64,000 bases of DNA. It comes from Camellia lanceoleosa. Taxonomy: Eukaryota; Streptophyta; Magnoliopsida; Ericales; Theaceae. Where the stretch lies: assembly GCA_025200525.1 (NCBI GenBank), contig CM045762.1, positions 88,354,717 to 88,418,716 on the forward strand, read 5' to 3'. How positions within the stretch are numbered: position 1 is the stretch's first letter; the number at the start of each line of letters is the position of its first letter. The notes under the pieces are model-generated. The model had not been told where the DNA came from. It saw only the letters and a program-made list of their open reading frames with translations, and ran no database searches. The translations under genes were made by a program, and so were the position numbers. Positions 55,918 through 64,000 of this stretch are shown here, piece by piece.

Positions 55918-57274
55918 TCTCTGTCACAAATTGTTTGTCCACTACCAAAAACAAAAAATTAAAAATAATATAAATTTTATGCAATTTTTTTTTCACAAAC
56001 TAAAATTAGTTGAAAATATCTTTTAATAGATGAAAAGAATTTTAAAAAAAAAATCATTACAAGAATACATTAATTTTTTGGTTCTTATTTGTCATGTTAG
56101 TTAAATAATTTGGAATGGTAAGAATATATATATTTGACTAAAAAGATTTAATTGGTTTGGTTTTGGGTGCACATAGCATGTGCCTCTCTTAAAAATATAG
56201 AAATGACATGAAAATATGTGAAATATATATCAAAGTTTTAATTTTTTTTTAAAACATTATTTAAATCTTAACCAAGAGCAATTGAGCCATGGTTTGACTA
56301 TAGCACAAAAATACTTTAAAGAAGAATAACACAAGTGCAAAAATATCAAGGAAAGTAATATATAATGTAAATTCATTTTAAATGTAAGCTCCCTTATACA
56401 ATAGGTAAGCTACTTAGTGGTCATTAATGGACAGACCAGGGATTTCATCAGTAGCATTAGATTTTTATTAATTTTCATTACTAGAGATATATACTGGTAA
56501 TGAATTCATATTAATAAATACATCTGAAATTTTAGTTGTTTTGTTTCAAATGGTTATGTATAAATAATGAGTTCATATTTATGTATAGTATGTTGATTTA
56601 TTTATTTGTAATGTGTGCTCATGAGTTTTCTTTAGTATGCTCTGTGTAATGCCGTGAACTTTCTAACATGTACTGCTGTTTTTCTACTATGGCTTGACTT
56701 GGTCACTTATTGCCCTCAAAGTAGACCTGTTGGTCCTTGATTCTTTGAATGAAGTCTCTTATAATTTTAGTTATAATTTTTTAATTATTGTGAAAAAGTA
56801 GTTAGAATTATATAATAGTTGAATTTGGATCAACTATTTTTTTTTTTTTTTTTGGGGTAAGTACGTAAGTTAAATTTATTGATTTTTTTTTTTAAATTAT
56901 TGCTAGAAAAGTTACTTTTGGCTATTTAAGCTAAAAAAATTATCTTTTGATTTCATTTTATTTCGATGACAAATAAAAAAAAAAAGGGAAATCCCTATTT
57001 CACAATTGCTAAAAATGCCATATCCTACTTTATTTTGTCTTTAGTGAAAAATTTTAATTTTCAATTCAAACGCATTAATTTTTTTAGCAACAACTTTATT
57101 CTAAAAAGGTAAAGGACTTACTAAAAAAATAATTGTCAAACTAGTCCTAAACAACTAAACAACAATTCTATATGTACAAAAAAAAATTAAATCTCATAAT
57201 AGGTCACATAATACTCATAAGGGTGTTTATCTCACAATGGCACTTATTATTTTCAAGTATTATGTGATTCATTT
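55918..57274. other. A/T-rich DNA without a gene
   Basis: No coding frame or element end recognised. Several A- and T-runs (for example about 56839-56854 and 56886-56894). Confidence 0.6.
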
Positions 57275-58217
57275 TGTTGCAATATCTAGGAGAGAGAAAA
57301 AGAGGATATTATATTGTGTATATTTAATATCATGTATCTTACAATACAATGAAGATGCCTATATATAGGCAAGGTAAGAGTGAGCAACAAGAAAGCTATG
57401 AAAAATATCCTAATATGATAAACTTAGTTACAACATCTAATATATATAGTGAATATAATATATCATATATATTATAGAGTGAATATAATATATATATATA
57501 TGTATATATATCATATTCACTAACAGCCTTCCTCAAACTCAAAGTGCTTGCAAAGAGACCAACTAGAGTTTGGAAAGAAAAACTAGAGAAAATAAAATAG
57601 AATAAAAATAACAATGTTGAAAAACAGTTTATGGTCATGCCAAACCATTGTAGAAGCAACCGAGACTAATGCCGGAAGACAATTTTTGATCATGTCGGAC
57701 CATTGTAGGAGCAGGGCCAGAGCTAATGCCAAGAGACAGAAAATAGTTTTTGGTGAGGTGCCAAACCATTGAAGAAGAAGCCGATACCAGAAGTTTGAAC
57801 CAGAAAAGAACCATGTGTGCTAGGAGGAGGCTTAGGTAGTGCACCAAGGGAGCAACTTAGGGAGTGCGTCAAGGGGGTGACTTAGGTGGTTCGCATGGTA
57901 TGACCATGCGAACCATGATATAGGTATAATACCCTCCCTCAAACTCAAATAGGTTTAAAGATAGAAACCTATTTGAAGTTGAAGCAGAGGGACAAACAGA
58001 GTGAAAAACTGCAGAGGAACTTTAAGGAACTTTGGCCGGTGATGAAGGAACATAGAAAAACCAACAAACAGAGAAAGAGATTACCACGAAGTGATATTGA
58101 AAGGAAAATATGGCAGCAGAATGGGTTAAGGTCCAGCAGGCGGCCAAGGCAAGGTTACTGGCCGCCAATAAGGCAAAGAACACGAAGAGCATAACCTATA
58201 ACTCTGATACCATGTTA

Positions 58218-58332
58218 GAGCATCTCCAACAGTGCATCAAAATTTTCACCAAATTTGAGTAAAAGGTCCAATTGATATCAAGTGCTCCAACGGAGGTATC
58301 TATCTATTAAAAATTACATCAAGAGTTTTTGT

Positions 58333-58365
<33 letters not shown>

Positions 58366-60097
58366 AAAACCTCCACCCCCGGGCCTCACTTTTGGCCGGC
58401 CGACCACCGCCTTTGGCAATGGCGGTCGGCTGGCCCAGCTCTCTTTTGTGTTTGTGTGCTGGTTTCTGCTTTCAATAAACTTGATTCCCACAATTTCTTT
58501 CCACTTTGGTGTCCTTTTTTGTTTCATCAGGGGGTGCTTCGGTTTGTTTATTTTGTATCATCATGGGGTTGTTTATTTTGTTGTTTGTTTTTGTCTCAAC
58601 CTTGGGGTTGCATGTTTTGTTTCAACTAGGGGTGCTTGGTTTAAGGGTCTAAACAGAGTAGAAGGAGGTCGGTTTTGGACCGGAATAGAGGATGGTCAGA
58701 TCTGGTTGGATCTTCATTCGGGCGCTCTTTTGCCAGTGGGAGTTTGAGAGATGAGCTCGGTTTCGGATCTATGGAGTTGCTTCGGTCCTTTGGTTGGAGG
58801 GAACAAGGGTGTTGTAGTTGATCCAGATCTGTCTAAGATTTCATTCGAGCACTCCTTTTCGAGTGGGAGTTTGAGGGGTGAACTTCATCCAGATGTTTGG
58901 TGATGTCTCGGCGGTTGTTCGATGTTTTGGGTTGTCAACACCGGGGCTTTTGCAGTGGGCGTGTTCGGAGTTTGGAGCCGAAAAGCTGTGTCTGACCATG
59001 GAAGTGGAGATGGCAGTGGGTCTTGGTCGGCTGTGGTGATGGTCGTAAGTCTTGATTATCCTTGGGTGTGTTCAGTTGCAAGGAGTGCCCGGTCCCGACC
59101 ATGGAAGTGGAGCTGGGTGTGAAGTTTCTCCAGCCTTGGAGCTGTTGGCTATGGAGTTTTCTGGCCAAGGAACTGTCTCAGTAGAGTGTTGTCAGGTGTG
59201 GGCTACTGAAAAGCTTTGGTTTGGGTGATGCAGAGTGCTTTTCATGCCTTGGTAGAGTGTTGTCAAGTGGGCTGTTCATAAGATTTGTTTTTGGTGGCAT
59301 GGGTCTTGGTTTTGGTGGGCAGCAAAATGGGTGAATAAAATATTCGGGTTGATTAGTAGTGTGTGGTTTGTTGTTAAGAAGAGTTAGCTCTTAGGTGTTG
59401 TTAAGAGGTGTGTCGCAGCTTGGATGTTTGGTGTTGGTTTTTTGTTTTTTGGGTTGTGTGGGTTGTTTTTGTGGGGATTGTTTTTTTTTTTTTTTTTTTT
59501 TTTTTAGTTAAGTCCTTCTTAACTTTTTTGTTTAAAAGAAAAAATCGTGAGGCCAAGGGGTTGGTTGTATGGGTGCGAGTAGCAGTAGTATGGGTGTTTT
59601 GTACTTTCCGAATCTCTCTCGATGCATGTCATCTTCATATACTTTTAATTTCATGCTGTTAATGAAATTTTTCTTTGCTAATCAAAAAAGTGCTCCAACG
59701 GAGGTTTTTGAAGCTTCATCAGAACATCGGTCTACCGAGCGGACGACTGGGCGGATGTTCGGTCAGTTGACCGGCCAATGTAAATTTTGCAAAAAATTTT
59801 GCCTTGAGGTGGTCATCTAGGGGGACAATCGAGCTGATGTCCAGCCAGTCGACCAGCCAGTGTAAATTTTTCACAATTTTTTGCCTTGAGGTGGTCATCC
59901 GAGGGGACATCCAGTGGTGAAAATCTAACGGCTATGAATAGTGATTTGTTTTAGGAACATCCATCCTCAATCTAATGAAAGATTTGAGAAATCCAAGATT
60001 TGTTGAAAGATTTGGTGAACTATTGGAGCGGCAGAAGGTAAGTTTTTTCATCAAATTTAGATTTGATGAAACAGTTGGTTAACCATTGGAGATGGTC
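58218..60097. mobile_element. Tourist-like MITE (PIF/Harbinger type), split by an L1 fragment
   Basis: It begins GAGCATCTCCAACAG and ends CCATTGGAGATGGTC, inverted with three changes. It is flanked by TTA (58215-58217 and 60098-60100), the 3 bp duplication of PIF/Harbinger elements. Without the L1 insert it is about 470 bp and has no gene. It sits after the first five bases of a copia LTR. Confidence 0.78.
58298..59687 (+). mobile_element. 5'-truncated L1 fragment with an 18 bp target duplication
   Basis: AAGTGCTCCAACGGAGGT occurs at 58280-58297 and again at 59688-59705, on both sides of a 1390 bp insert. The insert ends TTAATGAAATTTTTCTTTGC and a short A-run, the usual tail of plant L1 elements. 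It contains a (CT)n run (58338-58363), a GC-rich palindromic patch (about 58395-58435) and a T-run (59479-59504). No reverse transcriptase part is left. Confidence 0.8.
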
Positions 60098-60515
60098 TTA
60101 CAAAATCTAAAAGAGAGAGAAAGAGAATATTATATGTATATTATGTGTATACTTAATATTATGTATCTTACAATACAATGAAGATACCTATATATAGGTT
60201 AGGTAAGAGTGGGCAACAAGAAAGTTATAGAAATATCCTAATACGGTAAAACCTAACTACAACATCTAACATATATAGTGAATATTTTTTTTTTTTTTTT
60301 TTTTGATCAACCAAAGAAACTTCATTGATGGTAAAAACCATACAAGAGTACAAAATACATCAATAAAGGAAACAATGTTAACACTGCAAGGCACACCAAC
60401 TCATATACACCGCAGCTACCCACTGCTAGTGAGATACCAACAGGGCAACAACCACAATAGCTACAAAACAAAACTTACCCACCTATCCTCAGTCAGACAA
60501 AATCAACACCAACCA

Positions 60516-61661
60516 TTACAAGCAAAATCTGACCTCCCTAATGTTTGAGACAAGGTCATGAACAGAAAAATGGACACCTTTCAAACTTGATTTCGCCCAC
60601 ATTGCCACCCTTACCTTCACAAGCTCCTCAACTTTAGCAAAGTTTGGTATATGGTCATTAAATTCATACTCATTCCTTACATTCCAAATAGACCACAACA
60701 TGGCAAAAGGTAATATCTTCAAAATCTGTAATTCCAATTTTCTAAACTTCACCCTCATCCACCAATTCAACAGGCCCTCCACATTTGCAGGTGGTACCCA
60801 ACTAATTCCCCACCAATCCAATAGGGTTGACCACATCTTCCATACTTGGGGGTAGTGAATCAGTACATGAGATCTTGTTTCCACCTCATATTTGCAAAAA
60901 GGGCACATGATATCTTCACTACATCTAATGACCCTAATGTTGGGTAAGAAACCTGCTGTTTTGACCCTACCTTTCCAAGCTAACCAACCAAAGAATTGTG
61001 CTTTTAGTGGAACTGCATTTTGCCACATCCACTTGGCTACTTTTAGCCTAGGTCCACATTTGTCTTCACACAAATTCCTGACTGATGCAATAGAAAAAAG
61101 ACCTGTAGAAGTAGCCTCCCAAGACAAGTTATCAAGGCTATTTAAACTAAGATCTGGTGCTTTTGATAGCCAGCCTTGTAATCTAGCAACCTCCTCCTCT
61201 TCCCAAGCTAGAAGAGTCTTTCTAAAATTAAACACCCAACCTCTAGATCTCTGTCTTCTTCGAACAAAATCCTTCAAGGTTCCTTCTTTATCCACAGATA
61301 AGCTATACAACCTAGGAAATTCCCCCTTAGTTTGAATGTTCATATGCCACATGTCAGACCATAAATGAATTCTACAACCATCCCCAATCCCTATCTTTAT
61401 ATTACTGACATAAAAATCATGAAGGGAAGAGTTAGACCTCACTACTTGCAATATGTCACTCCAAATCCTGGATACCTTCCTATCTTCTTCAAAATTCCAA
61501 TCAGGTAACCATCTTCCCCCTTGTGATCCATACTTGCTAATTAACACTTCTTTTGACAAAGCTTTGTCATCCACCCCATACCTCCACCACCATTTCAATA
61601 ACAAAACCTCATTCACCTCCTTAATTCTCCTAATGCCTAACCCTCCTTGCTCTTTTGACAT
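60516..61661 (-). pseudogene. L1 C-terminal part with RT zinc-binding domain
   Basis: A 381-codon frame starts MSKEQGGLGIRRIKEVNEVL and has LLKWWWRYG, DGCRIHLWSDMW, then the zinc-binding RT tail: VPLKAQFFGWLAWKGRVKT, CPFCKYEVETRSHVLIHYPQ and VWKMWSTLLDWWG. It ends before the 3' region. The Cys/His set (CxxC...H...H) is intact except that the usual final Cys is Tyr. It is the longest open part of this LINE. Confidence 0.85.
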
Positions 61662-61699
61662 TGATACATCCCCCTATTTAACTATATGCACCTTTCTCT

Positions 61700-63128
61700 T
61701 TAGATTTGACCCTCTTTCCCCCCCCCCCCCCCGGCGGAAAGAAAAGAAGCTTGCAACCTATCGATCACCTTGGCCACTCCTTTTGGAATTAAATATAAAG
61801 ACAGATAATAACATGGTAAATTTGACAATACCGACCATATCAAAGTCAACCTACCAGGAAAAGACAATTTTCTTTTCCATGATGCCAACTTGAACCTGAT
61901 CTTATCAACCACTAGATTCCACATCTCTTGCTTTTTGGGCTAGCACTAAGAGAAAAACCTAAATACTTTAGAGGTAGCTTTTGACTTGTACAATTCAGAA
62001 TAGAGGCAAACTCCTAGATCTTCTTATCATACATTCCCACACCACACACTACACTCTTGTAAAAATTAATCTTAAGCCCTGATATCACTTCAAAACATCT
62101 AAGAATCCTTTTAATAACTATAATTTCCTCCACCACAACTTCACAAAAGATTATAGTATTGTTTGCAAACTGAAGATGAGAAAGCTTCAACTCAGATGGC
62201 CCAATAGAAGCACCCTTTAACTGGTCTATCTCCTTCACCCTTTCTAATAGAATGTTGAGCCCTTCAGCTGCTATGTTGAAAAGAAAAGGTGACAGGGGAT
62301 CACCTTACCTAATCCCTTTTTGAGGAGAAAATGCATATGTTGGAGACCCATTCACTAATACTAAAACTCTTGCCTTGGTTACACAAGAAACCATCCGTTT
62401 CTTCCATTTATCACCTAACCCAATGTTGGACATCATATAAAACAGATAGTTCCAATTCACAGAGTCCTAGGCCTTCTCAAAGTCAACTTTCAAAACAACT
62501 CCCTTCTTTTTTGTATTTTTCCACCAATCAACCACCTCATTTGCTATCATCATCCAATAAAAAATATTTCTATCTCCCATAAATGCTAATTGTACTTTAC
62601 CAATAACATCTGGTAATACCTTTCTAATTCTTCTTGAGAGCAATTTAGCCAATATTTTATAAGCAGAACTAACCAAACTAATCTACCCATAATAACTCAA
62701 ACCATTGGGACTATCCTTTTAGGAATCAAAGTTATAAATGAACAATTCAAGCCTTCACAATCTTCCCATTAGAATGAAATTCCTTCACAAGTTGAATCAA
62801 CCCACCCTTCATGAACTTCTAGCAATGTTGAATGCATGACAAATTAAACCCATCTAGCCCAGGTACTTTGTTTCCATCGCAATCCGTAACTGCTTCCCAA
62901 ACTTCCGTATCAAAGAACTCAGCTTCAAGTATCTCCACAACCTTTGATCTACTCACTATTGGGATAGAACCTACTAACTTTGGCCTTGATGCCTAGTCTT
63001 CTTTGAACAACATAGAAAAGTGCCTTAACATTTCCTGTTTCACTTGATCAGGCCCCTCAACTCTAACCCCCATCAACCTCTAGTGAATCCACTAGATTTT
63101 TGGTGAATCTTTTGTTGGCCATTAGATG

Positions 63129-63176
<48 letters not shown>

Positions 63177-63485
63177 ACCTTGTGTTTTTATCCCCATTTA
63201 CTGTCCATTACAATCTTGACTTCTGTAACCATACCCACTCATTTTTCTTTCTCAAATTCCAAACAAAACTTCTAACCTCCCTTCTCATTGACACCTCTTT
63301 TGGTAGTAATTCTCCTCATTCAGGTCTCAAATCAAAATCACGTAATTCATTCTATGTCATCTTAAGCTGGTGATCCACATTTCCAAATCCTGATTTCATT
63401 CTTTTAGATCACTCTTCGAAGAGTTCAGTTTGCTGACAAATATATACCCAACCCAACCATCAATCTTTGAGTCTGCCTAAGATTT
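61700..63485 (-). pseudogene. L1 reverse transcriptase, catalytic Asp pair changed
   Basis: Recognisable on the minus strand: SSAYKILAKLLSRRIRKVLP and VLKVDFEKA (62676-62467), the GIR-GDPLSPFLF block with TAA for Gln (62305-62307), LSHLQFANNTIIFC (62140-62180), and LASWKRKLSFPGRLTLIWSV (61700-61924). The expected F-A-D-D box reads FANN (codons at 62158-62163), so the polymerase would be inactive even without its stops. An A47 run lies at 63129-63175. Confidence 0.85.
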
Positions 63486-63983
63486 CTACATTGTTTTAAG
63501 GAAATTAGGATATAGGGTCCAAGCATTCAAGAATCTAAATGGTCTAGGACCCCAATTCCTACCATCCTTCCTAAGTAATATAAGGTAACAAACTGATACA
63601 TCCCTAGGTAAACCCCACAATTGAAACTTAAACTTCTCCAACCACCTTGGATCAATTAAGAATCTATCAATCCTACTCCACCTCTCCCCATCAAGTGAAT
63701 TGCACCTTGTAAAGCTTCTCCCTACCATTGGTAAATCATCCAATTCCATTTTTTCAATGAAGTTACCAGACTCTCTCATCCCTTTATCCCTTCTAGATAC
63801 TCCTTTTCCCTCAGATAAATACCTGATTTCATTAAAATCCCCTCCAGCACACCAAGGTTTTTGGAAATCATTTTTAATCCTTACAAGTGTATCCCACAAC
63901 TTACCTCTACTGTCAACATCATTGGGTGCGTAAATATTTGAAGGCGCACACTCAAAAAAATCAAAAGTCATACCTAAGAGCAC
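63486..63983 (-). pseudogene. L1 endonuclease domain (C-terminal part)
   Basis: The frame has NIYAPND, PWCAGGDFNEIR, GRSFTRCNSLDGERWSRIDRFL and LPRDVSVCYLILL. These are the NxYxP, GDFN and SRIDR blocks of the apurinic-type endonuclease that nicks target DNA. The His of the final SDH block appears lost. The start lies outside the window. Confidence 0.82.
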
Positions 63984-64000
63984 TATGAAATGCTTGCTGC

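Larger units (their letters stand above)
57275..60284 (-). mobile_element. Small non-autonomous copia-type element with nested insertions
   Basis: The left LTR is 57275-57525 (251 bp; TGTTGCAATATC to CACTAACA on the plus strand). A purine tract follows on the minus strand (GAGTTTGAGGAAGGC, 57526-57540). Then comes ~670 bp of internal DNA and a primer site (TGGTATCAGAG on the minus strand, about 58203-58212). The right LTR starts TGTTA at 58213, is interrupted by a MITE, resumes CAAAATCTAAAAGAG at 60101, and is cut at 60284 by the LINE tail. No gag or pol is recognised. A second purine-tract-like word (ACCCTCCCTCAAACTC) lies at about 57931. Confidence 0.8.
60285..64000 (-). mobile_element. L1-type LINE, 5' end beyond the window
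   Basis: On the minus strand the order is endonuclease, reverse transcriptase, zinc-binding RT tail, short 3' region and a poly-A tail (T-run 60285-60304). It interrupts the right LTR of the small copia element. Stops and frame changes are frequent, so it is inactive. Confidence 0.88.

Noticed and set aside
58282..59122. Frames of 66-115 codons rich in Phe/Cys/Val/Trp
   Set aside because: They are compositional by-products of a T/G-rich L1 3' region lying between an 18 bp target duplication.

Overview
This window looks like repeat-dominated nuclear DNA of a flowering plant, probably a eudicot. The evidence is plant-specific retrotransposon lineages (Tat with two RNase H domains, chromodomain Tekay/Del, Ty1/copia with a 3' extra gene), a MuDR-type Mutator element with SWIM and CCHC fingers, a plant glutamate-receptor-like gene relic, and a short intron-containing gene. 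I see no bacterial operons, tRNA or rRNA genes, or CRISPR. All similarity statements come from reading motifs by eye; nothing was searched.

Layout. 1-1233 is A/T-rich DNA with a CACTA-like miniature element (618-814) and an old repeat. 1234-9953 is a decayed Tat-lineage Ty3/gypsy element: LTR, primer site, gag, protease, RT, RNase H, a second archaeal-type RNase H, integrase, then about 12 copies of a ~100 bp tandem repeat and a long antisense coding relic. It is cut at about 9953 by a Tekay element (9954-16176) lacking its 5' part. 16177-19198 is a reverse-strand LTR fragment split by a solo LTR (16974-18946, target duplication AATTT). 19630-22992 is the only host-type gene with recognisable exons, a 94-codon three-exon gene carrying an in-frame TGA. 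A truncated LTR follows (about 23150-25144).

25733-31865 is a structurally complete MuDR-like Mutator element with ~200 bp terminal inverted repeats and a 9 bp target duplication (one mismatch). It carries a broken transposase gene, itself interrupted by a solo LTR, and on the opposite strand an intact GRF-zinc-finger gene at the position where maize MuDR carries mudrB. 31894-33278 is a glutamate-receptor-like pseudogene fused to a second, badly decayed Tekay element (33279-40751), which holds a 3.3 kb non-coding insertion (33519-36807).

40752-55917 is a complex of Ty1/copia pieces on the minus strand, split by further LTRs: solo LTRs at 43592-45344 (duplication ATCAA) and 47558-50123 (duplication ATGTA), and a second Tat-like LTR plus gag. 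A single copia LTR (52257-53170) has a primer site on one side and a polypurine tract on the other, as expected in a tandem of two elements. 57275-60284 is a small copia-type element whose right LTR holds a Tourist-like MITE, which itself holds an L1 fragment with an 18 bp target duplication. 60285-64000 is an L1 LINE on the minus strand running off the window.

Most unusual signal. Decamers close to the palindrome CGCTCGAGCG occur in PAIRS whose starts lie exactly 20 bp apart. I count about 18 such pairs, in Tekay-type LTRs (13986, 16974, 38578, 47558) and also in copia LTR and internal DNA (40774, 52949, 55470, 55560). A T-rich 10 bp spacer lies between them. Sharing of this two-turn module by two retrotransposon superfamilies is not explained by ordinary LTR anatomy and is my main candidate for an undescribed regulatory or structural element.
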